Below are positions 25,516 through 34,451 of a stretch of DNA of 47,993 bases, in pieces. Position numbers and translations under genes: made by a program. The stretch is from Deltaproteobacteria bacterium (GTDB lineage: Bacteria; Myxococcota; Myxococcia; SLRQ01). The notes beneath the pieces are model-generated. The model did no database searches. It saw nothing but the letters and a program-made list of their open reading frames with translations, and was not told the origin of the DNA. The stretch lies in assembly GCA_007130885.1 (NCBI GenBank), contig SLRQ01000039.1:1-47993 (forward strand). The letters are read 5' to 3'. How positions within the stretch are numbered: the first letter of the stretch is position 1; every line of letters starts with the position of its first letter.

Positions 25516-26734
25516 CGTCGTCTCCAAGCAAAACCCCCGCGACGCCGTCAATCCAGTCGTCCCCTCCCTCGTCTCCCGTCAACCATCCTCCAGCCTTCCG
25601 TATGCTGGTGCGGGCGGTCTCTACTTGGTTACTCGGAAGACACGCAATTCCGCATGCTCCCTCCGGCAGCGCCCGCTCCAGATGCAGTCGCGCCGATGGC
25701 CCCAGCGCGTTCAGCAACGCACGCCTGACCAGCACCACTCTAGACCACCGGCAACCGAAGCCAATTGCTATCATGGTCTTTCCGTTTCCGTTGGCGCCTT
25801 TGGCTGCCGCCCGTATCTCGACCGGCCCAGCAGCACCGTCGGCAACGCAAGACCGAGCTCCGTTTCTCTCTTTTTCCGTTAGGCGGTCGCCGCCGGCCGC
25901 CAGGCTGGAAAGACGCCTTCCCCCATTGAGATTACAAAGCTCCTCCAGCGTCAAGGAAACCATGGCGACCATTTCGGGATCGCCGTGCATATCCCAGGTC
26001 ACCACGGTCTCGCTGTCTCCCCCGTCCAGCAAACCGAATGCATCCGGAATGAGATCACGCCCCAAGGCCTCGACCACCGTCCCCACCGCCACGGCTGCAT
26101 CAGCGAAAGCAAGTACCTCTCTCTTGCGCTCCGCGGATGGATATATCCTCAAGGTCGCCCGCGTAATCACCCCCAAACGACCGTTACTGCCAATGAGCAG
26201 CGCCTTTGGATCCGGGCCGGTAGCGGTCCTGGGTGTTACCGTCGTGCGCACCACGGAGCCCTCATGGAGCACCGCTTCAAGGCCCGCCACCGGGCTCCAA
26301 CCCGGGCTGGAGCGGCGACATGCGGGACCAGGTTCGGCGAGGGCCAGCCATGCGCCCAGCGGCGTCGAAGGAGTTTCGTGCAGCCCGAGTGTGAAGCCGC
26401 GACGCGACACCTCGGATTCGAGATCCGAAACGGTAATGCCTGCTTCAGCGGTCACAAGGTGGCTCTCGCGATCCAATGTGAGGTTGCGCAAGGCGCCGAG
26501 ATCGAAGAACACCCGCGCCGCGGTATTCGCGTTTGCCGCGGAAGGCTCCCGGTATGACCACATCGGGACCGGCGGAAGTCCTTCGACTTCCACCATGACA
26601 GGTGTCTTTTCCTTGCGACACTCGAGCACGGCCTCTCTTACGCCATGAACGTCCGCGGGTCGAATCGTCAGCGTTCCTCCGCCTCCTAGGTTCTTGATCA
26701 CCCCTAGAATCTCCAGCCGCTCGAGAAGTGTCAC
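25502..26734 (-). CDS. FAD-binding oxidase subunit, GlcE-like
   Basis: The product is 410 residues from GTG at 26734. That start is preferred because GGGAGG lies four bases upstream and GTGA overlaps the upstream stop; an ATG 14 codons earlier would create a longer overlap. It is a PCMH-type flavoprotein: a Rossmann-type FAD region with IRPADVHGVREAV, PLGAWLALAEPG (a changed form of the glycine-rich flavin loop), and LLIGSNGRLGVITRATLRIYP. It is shorter than GlcD and lacks its C-terminal cap, as in GlcE. It lies between a GlcD/AGPS-like protein and a GlcF-like Fe-S protein, repeating the glcDEF order. Confidence 0.8.
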   Translation of the reverse strand: MTLLERLEILGVIKNLGGGGTLTIRPADVHGVREAVLECRKEKTPVMVEVEGLPPVPMWSYREPSAANANTAARVFFDLGALRNLTLDRESHLVTAEAGITVSDLESEVSRRGFTLGLHETPSTPLGAWLALAEPGPACRRSSPGWSPVAGLEAVLHEGSVVRTTVTPRTATGPDPKALLIGSNGRLGVITRATLRIYPSAERKREVLAFADAAVAVGTVVEALGRDLIPDAFGLLDGGDSETVVTWDMHGDPEMVAMVSLTLEELCNLNGGRRLSSLAAGGDRLTEKERNGARSCVADGAAGPVEIRAAAKGANGNGKTMIAIGFGCRWSRVVLVRRALLNALGPSARLHLERALPEGACGIACLPSNQVETARTSIRKAGGWLTGDEGGDDWIDGVAGVLLGDDDEGA

Positions 26735-28365
26735 GCCGCCTCCCGCAATCGCCGGCGGTCGCCGGACACTTTCCACGGCTCTCCAGGCAGAGATGGACCG
26801 GCCCCCATCCCCAACTTACCGGGATTCATTATCCCATCGGGATCCAGGGTGCTCTTCAACGCTCGCAGAAGCTTCATGCCCCCTTCGCCATGCTCTCGCG
26901 CCATAAACGCCTGCTTGCTCATGCCGATACCATGGTGGTGGCTGACGGTCCCGCCCGAAGCAGCCACGGCCTCGAGGGCGGCGCGCCAGGTGCGATCATA
27001 AGCTTCCTCTCTCGAAGCAAGATCCCGGGCGAAGCCCGCCATGGTGAAGTAGATCGAGCAGCCGTCCTCGTAAGCATGGGAGAAGTGAGCCATGACGAAA
27101 GCATGATCTCGTAGTGCCTGGCGGACCCCTTGGTATAAGCCGCGCAGTCGGCTCCAAGTCGTGGCGGTTTCGAGCGTATCGACGAAGAGCCCTAGATCCA
27201 ACGCCGGTGTAAGCTTGTAGCTTACCGAGTAACGATGCTCCAGCCAGTGTTCACCTGGACCGGGACCTAGATCAACTCCACCTCGGCGAAGACAAATGTC
27301 GAGCGCGGCACGCGCCTCTTGTTCGACGATTCTCTCCTCCTGACCTTCCGTTCCCAGCACGAGCATGCACGCTCCGGCCGCCTTGTCGAATAGCTCACCA
27401 AAGAATCGGGGCCTGGAAACCACGGCTCGAACAGTTGCCTCGCGAAGCCGGCGAACCTGACCGCCTCCGCCCTGGCCGCCGGAGAGCATCTTGCCTACGG
27501 CTTGAATGAGATTCTTTGCGGCCCCGCGTCCGGTATCCGTGCCCTTTCCCTTGTTCACGAGGGTATCCATCGGGTCATAGAGACGCACCACCGCTGGACG
27601 GTATCCCGCCGCGAAGATTCCTCGCACGGCCTCGATCCCGGAATCCAGGGATGGCATGAGCACGCCGCGCATTCGGCGAAAAGCCGGCGCGCGCCTGACC
27701 CTCAAATCCACGTCGGTCAGCACTCCGAGGACTCCTTCACTGCCAATGAAGGACTGGGTTAGATCCGGACCGTCGCCGGCCCTTGGCCTGGCGTGAAGCT
27801 TTCTAATTGTGCCCGTTCCATCGACAAAGGTGAGCCCACTCACCATGTCTTCTATCTTGCCGTAACGCGAGCTCATCTGCCCGGCGCTCCTGGCCGCCAC
27901 CCATCCACCCACCGTGGAGCAGTACATCGACGACGGGAAGTGACCCAAGGTGTATCCTTGCGTGGCCAAACGTCGCTCGAGATGTTCCCCTATCGCTCCG
28001 CCTCCGACCTTTACCAGCCGATCGCCATCCTCGACGATACCGACCTGATCCATCCTCTTCAGATCCACGATCATGCCGCCTCGTAGGGCATAAGTGCCGC
28101 CGCATACCCCGCTGCCGGCACCATACGGAATCACTGGAGCGCCAACCTCTCGAGCAAGATGAACGAGACGCGCTACTTCGTCGACACTCGCGGGCCAAAC
28201 GACGATGTCTGGAAAACGCGGAGACAGCCCCTCTCGAGCCGCGATGAGGACTCTGGGCCAGGCGTCACGTGCATAGGCCTCGAGCCTAACATCGTCATTG
28301 CTGGCCCATCTTTGCCCCACTACCTCGGCGGCTCGAACCAAAAGCTCTTGTCTCGAGACCCTCAA
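26731..28365 (-). CDS. FAD-linked oxidase, alkyl-DHAP synthase (AGPS)/GlcD-like
   Basis: The 544-residue product has a PCMH FAD-binding domain (VIPYGAGSGVCGG, about 79-91; the STVGGWVAARSAGQ segment; GSEGVLGVLTDVDL) and a C-terminal cap with GEHWLEHRYSVSYK, SHAYEDGCSIYF, VSHHHGIGMSK and DPDGIMNPGKLG. The STVGGWV and HHHG segments resemble alkyldihydroxyacetonephosphate synthase, which swaps the acyl group of acyl-DHAP for a fatty alcohol in ether-lipid synthesis; related oxidases act on 2-hydroxyacids. It starts at TTG (28365), with GGAGGAGGG eight bases upstream and a TTGA overlap. The glpAB context makes DHAP the expected metabolite nearby. Confidence 0.85.
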   Translation of the reverse strand: MRVSRQELLVRAAEVVGQRWASNDDVRLEAYARDAWPRVLIAAREGLSPRFPDIVVWPASVDEVARLVHLAREVGAPVIPYGAGSGVCGGTYALRGGMIVDLKRMDQVGIVEDGDRLVKVGGGAIGEHLERRLATQGYTLGHFPSSMYCSTVGGWVAARSAGQMSSRYGKIEDMVSGLTFVDGTGTIRKLHARPRAGDGPDLTQSFIGSEGVLGVLTDVDLRVRRAPAFRRMRGVLMPSLDSGIEAVRGIFAAGYRPAVVRLYDPMDTLVNKGKGTDTGRGAAKNLIQAVGKMLSGGQGGGGQVRRLREATVRAVVSRPRFFGELFDKAAGACMLVLGTEGQEERIVEQEARAALDICLRRGGVDLGPGPGEHWLEHRYSVSYKLTPALDLGLFVDTLETATTWSRLRGLYQGVRQALRDHAFVMAHFSHAYEDGCSIYFTMAGFARDLASREEAYDRTWRAALEAVAASGGTVSHHHGIGMSKQAFMAREHGEGGMKLLRALKSTLDPDGIMNPGKLGMGAGPSLPGEPWKVSGDRRRLREAA

Positions 28366-28841
28366 GACCTAAACCCTCCTCCGCCGCGAGATCCCGGCAC
28401 CTCAGCCAACCTAACCATGTGCTCACGAATATCGGTAATAATCTCTCTTATCGGAACATCCACCGGGCATGCCGCTTCGCAAATGTCACAATCATCGCAT
28501 TGCTCGAATTGCTCGACGGAAAGACGAGCGTACGAGTAGTCGGTCATGGACCGACTGTAACCTATCACGATCCCGGATAGCGAGCCGATCTCGGCGCCGC
28601 GCGCATTACGCCTCGCATCGCAGGAGACGTCGCAAAGCCCACAATGGATGCAGCCGCTGAAACGAAACCGCCTCTCCTCCTCCAGTTCCGATAGAGGAAG
28701 CAGCCCAGATGGTGCGTATGCCTCTAGAAACCTTGACTCGCCGCTCTTTCCAAGACGCCTCAATCGACGAAGTGGCTGGATGAACAGAGCCTGCACTCCC
28801 AAGAGGATCAGGGCCCGAATCCTTGCCCACAGCTGCTTCAT
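28362..28841 (-). CDS. Short GlpC-like two-[4Fe-4S] ferredoxin subunit
   Basis: The product is 159 residues from ATG at 28841, chosen because GGAGG lies four bases upstream and ATGA overlaps the glpB-like stop; the frame is open to 29063 but that part is antisense-like text. An N-terminal amphipathic or membrane-contact helix (LILLGVQALFIQPL) precedes two ferredoxin cysteine sets, CIHCGLCDVSC and CDDCDICEAACPV. Full-length GlpC also has two CCG domains, which are missing here. A CCG protein is encoded two genes downstream and may supply them. It is inferred to anchor or relay electrons for GlpAB. Confidence 0.8.
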   Translation of the reverse strand: MKQLWARIRALILLGVQALFIQPLRRLRRLGKSGESRFLEAYAPSGLLPLSELEEERRFRFSGCIHCGLCDVSCDARRNARGAEIGSLSGIVIGYSRSMTDYSYARLSVEQFEQCDDCDICEAACPVDVPIREIITDIREHMVRLAEVPGSRGGGGFRS

Positions 28842-30094
28842 GACGCCTCCAAGCCGGCCGCAAGCCTGCCGGCCCGGTAACCCGTCACAACCGCCACTCC
28901 AAGACCGCACCCGTCCACATGAGGGTCGTATCCGCCGATGACGCTGCCCGCCGCGAAAAAAGTCTCGTGTAACGGACGGTTGCCCATATCCAGGGGTCGC
29001 AGCAAATCGTCGACTCGCAGTCCTGCACGAAAGAGCGAGTGCGGGCCCCGGTAACTCCTGCACGAGAGCATCTCGGCGGGCTGATCATCGAGATAACTTT
29101 CGCCGTCATGAATCGGCAGCCCGAAGACCGTCTCGGTCATCGAGCCCTGCCGCCGCGCCACGCCGCCTCCGATGAAACGTCCCGAAGCGAGCACCACAGG
29201 ACCGCCCCGCCTCTCCAGCACTTCCGCTCCATCGAGTGTCCTGCCCGTCTCGACCGTTACCCCCGCCCGCTCCAGCGAGCGCCGCAACGCATTCTCCAAA
29301 CGAATGCCGGGCAACGATGCTTCGCCCCCGAGAGCCTCGCAGCATACAGCTCTCGTCGCTTCCTCCAGTTCATTCAGGATTTCACGGGTACGGAAGACTC
29401 CGAGCACGGGAGGCAGCACGATATGGCTGAAGCCTCTGCCCTTGCACGCAGCCACCACAATCTCGACGAAGCGCCGACTCTCCCCCTCCTCATCGAGGAG
29501 CTTGCCGATGTCGGCCGGCAAGAGGAATGGAGCATTTTTACTGCTGGGCCAATCCACCTCGATCACGTTTCCGCCCATCGGCGGAGGCCCGGTCAAACCT
29601 CCAAGACATCGCGCAAGCCGAACCACCCCGATTCGCGCTCTATCCGGATTGAAGTCACGAAGCACGTGAGATGCCTGCGACGATGCTGCTCGGCGCAACC
29701 GACCCGTCGAGGTGACGGCGTGGTGGCCAGGATCTCTGGGATCGAAGTTAGCGTGAGGCAACCCCCCGGCCTCGAGCTTTTCGAGCACGAAGCTGAAGGC
29801 CTCTTGAAGGTACTCTGCTTCGTTTGCCCGGCCAATCAGGGCGTAGGGATGACCAGGCGATGCACGGACGAGCGCCTCCAGGCATTCCAACTGGGTCGGA
29901 TCGCGATCAGGCTTCGCAAGATGCCAGCCCCGTGGATGAGGAGCCAAGTCGAAGGCTCCGGTCGACATCGAGGTCGCCCCCGGTGCCCTCTTCACCAAAG
30001 CCACCCTCCTTCCCGCTTCCACGGCGGAGAGAGCCGCGGCCACACCGGCCATGCCGCCACCGATCACCAGAATCTCGGCGTCGAGCACACTCAT
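28838..30094 (-). CDS. glpB: Anaerobic glycerol-3-phosphate dehydrogenase subunit B-like
   Basis: The 418-residue product is a flavoprotein with an N-terminal dinucleotide-binding motif (ILVIGGGMAGVAAALSA) and a C-terminal FAD-binding segment (ETFFAAGSVIGGYDPH followed by GCGLGVAVVTGY), the pattern of GlpB. GlpB passes electrons from GlpA towards GlpC. It overlaps glpA upstream by four bases and the GlpC-like ferredoxin downstream by four bases, so all three should be made together. GGGAG before ATG supports the start. Confidence 0.88.
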   Translation of the reverse strand: MSVLDAEILVIGGGMAGVAAALSAVEAGRRVALVKRAPGATSMSTGAFDLAPHPRGWHLAKPDRDPTQLECLEALVRASPGHPYALIGRANEAEYLQEAFSFVLEKLEAGGLPHANFDPRDPGHHAVTSTGRLRRAASSQASHVLRDFNPDRARIGVVRLARCLGGLTGPPPMGGNVIEVDWPSSKNAPFLLPADIGKLLDEEGESRRFVEIVVAACKGRGFSHIVLPPVLGVFRTREILNELEEATRAVCCEALGGEASLPGIRLENALRRSLERAGVTVETGRTLDGAEVLERRGGPVVLASGRFIGGGVARRQGSMTETVFGLPIHDGESYLDDQPAEMLSCRSYRGPHSLFRAGLRVDDLLRPLDMGNRPLHETFFAAGSVIGGYDPHVDGCGLGVAVVTGYRAGRLAAGLEAS

Positions 30095-31758
30095 GCTCCA
30101 CTCCCCGGCTGTCCGTCACTGCCTGTTGGACCGGCGGAGCAGAACAAACCCCTGGTCAACTCCTCCTGTGCCAGCTGCGCTCCATCGAGCGCCGGACGTC
30201 TCCATTTCCAGAGCTCTTGCAGCAGTACATCAATCTCTCTCTCCGCTTTTTTCTGTTCGAGACCACGCTCCCTCGCAAATAACGAACCCGCGACTCGCAC
30301 ACAACGCGCCCCTCCGCACGGCCCATGGCCCAAGCGGCAGCGCCTCACCAGATCGACCAGCCGCCTGACGTGCTCGAAACGAATGCACCATACGAGCTCC
30401 GCTCCCAGCACCCCTTCGCACCTGCATATCGGAGCCCGTAGAGCCGGCTCATCGCGCGTCAACTCGAGAGCGTCCCGCGCGTTTGCTCCTTGGCGATGCA
30501 CCAGCCTCGATGTCTCCCAAGGTGGAGTGCCGTACTCCTCGGCCAATGCAATAGGGTTGGGCAGCGGCGTAGTGCCGCCAGGTAGCGGCTGTACATGGGT
30601 TCGACAGGAGGTTGGAGAGCCTCCCATCACGGTCTCCACCGCATCCACCGCTTCCTCGCTCATCATCCTGTAGGCAGCGAGCTTACCTCCGACCATGGAA
30701 AGCATTCCGGGAGCGCCGTCCGAGGCATGATCGACGATTCGATGGTCCCGGGACAGCGAACTCTCGTCAATTCCGTAGGTATGAAGAGTGGGACGGACGC
30801 CGGCATAAGTTCGAATTACCCGTGCCCTTTCGATTGAGGGCAAGACATGGCTGGCAGCCTGAATCAGATAGGCTACTTCGTCGTGAGTAGCCTCGAGCGC
30901 GCCGGGGTCTCCGTAAAAATCATCATCCGTGGTGCCGATCACGGATGATGTCTCCAGCGGAATCACGAACATGTCCCGTCCGTCCACAGCCTTCGTAATG
31001 ACACCGTAGTTGGAAATCTTCCTGTCAAGGACGACGTGCACACCCTTGCCCGGCCGCATCTCCACCCGCGCTCCCTGGCGCCTCGCGAACCTCGGAGACC
31101 AAGCCCCGGTGGCATTGAAGACCGCTCGTCCCTTCAGCTCGAGCACATCTCCCGTAAGCCTGTCACGGGCGATAACACCGCGCACGTGCCCAGCCTCGTC
31201 CCGTAGAACTTTCTCCACCACGGTCCAGGTATGCAGCTTCGCGCCGTGCTCGGCGGCGGACAACGCGTTGATCACGCAAAGGCGGTAGGCGTCTATGCCA
31301 TACTCATCCAACGTCACCGCTCCAACTATATCGGGCCGCACCGCGGGGTAGAGCCGGTGAACTTCCTCCGGAGACAAGCGAGTGGACTGCTTTCCATTCT
31401 TTAGCGGTTGGTACCGGTCGTAGACCCCCAGGAAGCACTCCGTTCCATAAGCGTATGCGAGATCGACCAGCCTTCCGCCCGGCATGCCCGGTAGAATGGG
31501 CATGAGAAAAGGTATGCGGAAAATGAGGTGCGGTGCGATCTTCTGGATGTAACCGGAGTCCCTGCAAGAGACACGCGTCACCTTGGGGTCCGTGAGCAGA
31601 TACCTGACTCCTCCGTGGACCATCCAAGAGCTGTTTCCGCTTGCTCCGACGCCGAAGTCCTCCCGCTCGATGAGGACCACCGATAGCCCCCTCATCGCGG
31701 CGTCTCGCGCGATGCCGGTACCGTTGACGCCACCCCCCACGATGATTAGGTCCACCAC
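30091..31758 (-). CDS. glpA: Anaerobic glycerol-3-phosphate dehydrogenase subunit A
   Basis: Oxidises glycerol-3-phosphate to dihydroxyacetone phosphate. The 555-residue product has the N-terminal FAD motif (LIIVGGGVNGTGIARDAAMRG), the family segment SSWMVHGGVRYL, YAGVRPTLH and MVGGKLAAYRMMSEEAV. The C-terminal BFD-like [2Fe-2S] domain (about 430-490; ICRCEG, then a CGGARC pair) distinguishes GlpA from GlpD. The start is GTG at 31758, 17 bases after the aspS stop, with AAGGA upstream; the downstream glpB overlaps by four bases. Confidence 0.92.
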   Translation of the reverse strand: MVDLIIVGGGVNGTGIARDAAMRGLSVVLIEREDFGVGASGNSSWMVHGGVRYLLTDPKVTRVSCRDSGYIQKIAPHLIFRIPFLMPILPGMPGGRLVDLAYAYGTECFLGVYDRYQPLKNGKQSTRLSPEEVHRLYPAVRPDIVGAVTLDEYGIDAYRLCVINALSAAEHGAKLHTWTVVEKVLRDEAGHVRGVIARDRLTGDVLELKGRAVFNATGAWSPRFARRQGARVEMRPGKGVHVVLDRKISNYGVITKAVDGRDMFVIPLETSSVIGTTDDDFYGDPGALEATHDEVAYLIQAASHVLPSIERARVIRTYAGVRPTLHTYGIDESSLSRDHRIVDHASDGAPGMLSMVGGKLAAYRMMSEEAVDAVETVMGGSPTSCRTHVQPLPGGTTPLPNPIALAEEYGTPPWETSRLVHRQGANARDALELTRDEPALRAPICRCEGVLGAELVWCIRFEHVRRLVDLVRRCRLGHGPCGGARCVRVAGSLFARERGLEQKKAEREIDVLLQELWKWRRPALDGAQLAQEELTRGLFCSAGPTGSDGQPGSGA

Positions 31759-31775
31759 CGCCTACACCAGTCCTT

Positions 31776-33548
31776 TTATGAAAGGCTTTTGACCCCGAGC
31801 TCCGCGAGCTGTCTCGGGTCCACCTCGGAGGGAGCATCGGTCATGAGATCGAGAGCTCTGGTCGTCTTGGGGAAGGCGATGGTATCGCGAATGGAGTCGG
31901 CCCCCACCAGCAACATGACTATGCGATCCATGCCCATGGCTATCCCTCCATGAGGCGGAGCGCCATATTTGAAAGCATCCAAGAGAAATCCGAACTTGGC
32001 GCGTTGCTCTTCCTCTGAAAGACCGAGCGCGCGAAAGACCTTGGCCTGTAGATCGGGCCTGTGGATACGAATTGACCCTCCTCCGATCTCGCTTCCGTTC
32101 AGCGCCAAGTCATATGCCCGCGCCCTAACCTCACCCGGCTTGTCTTCCAAGAGGTGCACATCCTCCGCCCTGGGTGAGGTGAACGGATGGTGAAGGGCAA
32201 CCCATCTATCCTCTTCCGCGTCGTGCTCCAGCAGAGGAAAGTCCGTGACCCATACGAACGACAAAGAGTTTTCGGGGACAAGGCCGAGTTCCTTGCCCAG
32301 AAGCAAGCGAACATGACCGAGGGCCGAGTGCACCACCGAGGGGATATCCGCGACGAACAGGAGGCAGTCCCCAGCCGAAGCGCCCATCACCTCACGGATT
32401 CCTGTCGCTGTCTCATCGTCGATGAACTTGGCAATGGGCCCCTGAAAGCCTTCTTCCTTGACCTTCACCCAGGCCAACCCCTTGGCGCCGTGTACCGCGG
32501 CTTCCTTGCCGAGCGAATCAAGCCGGGATCGCGAAAGATCCGTTCCGCTGACGTTGATGGCCGCGACCTTTCCACCTTTCTCCGCCGCATCACGAAAAAC
32601 GCGAAAGCCGCTACTTCGAACCACCGCTGTCACATCCACCAGCTCCAGCCCAAAGCGCACATCGGGCTTGTCGGAGCCGAACCTGGACAGGGCGTCGTCG
32701 TAGGTAAGCCTGGGGAACGGGCGTGGAGGAGGCTCGCGGCCGTCAGCTTCCACGATGGCCGACATGAGCCCCTCGGTCGCAAGGAGGACATCGTCCTCGT
32801 TTACGAAGGACATCTCTAGGTCTATCTGCGTGAACTCGGGTTGCCTGTCGGCGCGAAGATCCTCATCTCGAAAGCACTTGACTACCTGAAAGTAACGTTC
32901 GAATCCGGCCACCATGAAGAGCTGCTTGAAAAGCTGGGGTGATTGCGGCAGCGCATACCACTTGCCCCGGTTCACTCTCGAAGGAACGAGATAGTCCCTG
33001 GCTCCCTCGGGCGTGCTCTTCGTAAGAAAGGGTGTCTCCAGCTCCAAGAAACCTTCCGAGACGAGGTAACGCCGGACTGCCTGTACCATGCTGCTGCGCC
33101 GTATGAGCACGTCTTGAAGCTCCCGGCGACGCAGGTCCAGATAGCGGTAGCGAAGCCGCAGCGCCTCGGTTGCGTCCACGTCGTCTTCTATGTGGAACGG
33201 GGGCGTTTCCGCTTTGCTGAAGACCTCCAGGTTGTGGGCCGACACCTCGATCTCACCGGTCGGCATATCGGGATTGACCTGGTTACCTCTCGACCGAACG
33301 ATTCCTCGTATTCCGATGACATACTCACCCCGAATCGCTCCGGCTCGCTCGTACGCATCGGACTCCACCGTTGGGTCGAAGACCACCTGGGTCAACCCTT
33401 CCCGATCCCTGAGATCAACGAACACGCAACCGCCAAGGTCACGCCTGCCGTGAACCCACCCGAAAAGCACTACCTCGGCCCCCACGTCGGCGACGCGAAG
33501 GGCGCCGCAAGAATGGGTCCTCTTCAACTCTGAAATGAACTCGGTCAC
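31776..33548 (-). CDS. aspS: Aspartyl-tRNA synthetase
   Basis: Charges tRNA-Asp. The 590-residue product has the bacterial layout: N-terminal OB-fold anticodon domain (VLFGWVHGRRDLGGCVFVDL), class II motif 2 (FRDEDLRADRQPEFTQID), an inserted GAD domain (about 290-420), and class II motif 3 near the end (HGGIAMGMDRIVMLLVG). The start is GTG at 33548 with GGAG six bases upstream. It reads into glpA after 17 bases, so the metabolic operon may share its promoter. Whether it also charges tRNA-Asn cannot be judged here. Confidence 0.96.
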   Translation of the reverse strand: MTEFISELKRTHSCGALRVADVGAEVVLFGWVHGRRDLGGCVFVDLRDREGLTQVVFDPTVESDAYERAGAIRGEYVIGIRGIVRSRGNQVNPDMPTGEIEVSAHNLEVFSKAETPPFHIEDDVDATEALRLRYRYLDLRRRELQDVLIRRSSMVQAVRRYLVSEGFLELETPFLTKSTPEGARDYLVPSRVNRGKWYALPQSPQLFKQLFMVAGFERYFQVVKCFRDEDLRADRQPEFTQIDLEMSFVNEDDVLLATEGLMSAIVEADGREPPPRPFPRLTYDDALSRFGSDKPDVRFGLELVDVTAVVRSSGFRVFRDAAEKGGKVAAINVSGTDLSRSRLDSLGKEAAVHGAKGLAWVKVKEEGFQGPIAKFIDDETATGIREVMGASAGDCLLFVADIPSVVHSALGHVRLLLGKELGLVPENSLSFVWVTDFPLLEHDAEEDRWVALHHPFTSPRAEDVHLLEDKPGEVRARAYDLALNGSEIGGGSIRIHRPDLQAKVFRALGLSEEEQRAKFGFLLDAFKYGAPPHGGIAMGMDRIVMLLVGADSIRDTIAFPKTTRALDLMTDAPSEVDPRQLAELGVKSLS

Positions 33549-33712
33549 GCGTTTCTCCTATGACGCGAAGGATCGCTTTCCCGCGCCCGCGACATAAGGC
33601 CGACCGACACGAAACCGCAAGAAAAAGCGATGAATGGCTGAAAATATCACTGGCTTGCCGCAGTGTGTCAACCGCCGACAGCAATGAAGGATCCCCTCGG
33701 GTCAGCGATGGG

Positions 33713-33748
33713 TTGCCCGTTCGGCATGCGTCCGGTAGGTTGACTACC
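33713..33748 (+). promoter_or_regulatory. lexA promoter with an inverted-repeat operator
   Basis: TTGCCC (33713-33718), a 17-base spacer and TAGGTT (33736-33741) form a moderate promoter. A perfect inverted repeat GGTAG-N5-CTACC (33734-33748) covers the -10 and ends two bases before the lexA ATG. The position is ideal for LexA autoregulation, though the sequence is not the E. coli SOS box and differs from the LexA boxes I recall for Geobacter and Myxococcus. Confidence 0.5.
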
Positions 33749-33750
33749 TC

Positions 33751-34353
33751 ATGAAGCCTCTCTCCGCGCGCCAGCTACAGGTTCTGGAAGAGATCCGTTC
33801 ATTCGCGGTGGAACAAGAGCGAATGCCGTCGGTGAGGGAGCTTGCGGCGGCGCTGAACTTGGCGGCTTCCACGGTGCAGCAGCACATCGACGCTCTCCAA
33901 AAGAAAGGATGGCTGGATAAAGACGGCACGGCTCACGGGCTGCGACTCCTGGACGAGCAGCCCAAATCGGAGAGCCGGACAGTCGACGTAACCGTAAGAG
34001 GAAGGATAGCCGCGGGAGCTCCAATCGAAGCCATGGAGCTGCCGGAGGATCCTATCCCCGTCCCGGCCGCGCTCGCCCCCCCGGGGGCTTACGCCTTGGA
34101 GGTGATAGGAGACTCCATGGTGGATGATCACATCGTGAACGGCGATCTCGTGATAGTGCGCCCTCAAGAAGATCTGGAGAACGGGACCATAGCCATCGCG
34201 CTCCTACCGGATGGAACAGCCACATTGAAGCGAATTTACAGTGATCGCGGGCGCGTGCGCCTTCAGCCCTCGAATCCTGGAATGAAGCCCACCTGGGTCG
34301 ACTCGGTGCGCATACAGGGAGTGGTGGTGGGATTGCTTAGAAAGTGTTCTTGA
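33751..34353 (+). CDS. lexA: LexA SOS repressor
   Basis: Represses DNA-repair genes until RecA triggers its self-cleavage. The 200-residue product has the N-terminal winged helix (about 5-66, MPSVRELAAALNLAASTVQQHI) and the S24 peptidase domain. The cleavage site is Ala88-Gly89, and the catalytic pair is Ser122 (GDSMVDDH) and Lys160 (TATLKRIY), all present. No Shine-Dalgarno lies before the ATG; the likely operator occupies that space. It is followed by hisS, whose TTG start is 98 bases downstream of the lexA stop. Confidence 0.95.
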   Translation: MKPLSARQLQVLEEIRSFAVEQERMPSVRELAAALNLAASTVQQHIDALQKKGWLDKDGTAHGLRLLDEQPKSESRTVDVTVRGRIAAGAPIEAMELPEDPIPVPAALAPPGAYALEVIGDSMVDDHIVNGDLVIVRPQEDLENGTIAIALLPDGTATLKRIYSDRGRVRLQPSNPGMKPTWVDSVRIQGVVVGLLRKCS

Positions 34354-34451
34354 CCGGCGGGCGCCCTCGTTGCTACCTCGTGCCGTCCTTGCGTACGGTG
34401 CCCGCGGCACCAGCTTATTGCACTGCGATAAACCTCAAAGGGAGAAGCAAC

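Noticed and set aside
25404..26648. A 414-residue plus-strand open frame
   Set aside because: Ser/Pro-rich antisense of the GlcE-like gene; no recognisable domain.
29039..30673. A 544-residue plus-strand open frame
   Set aside because: It lies opposite the coupled glpA and glpB genes, which have clear family motifs; the frame has none.
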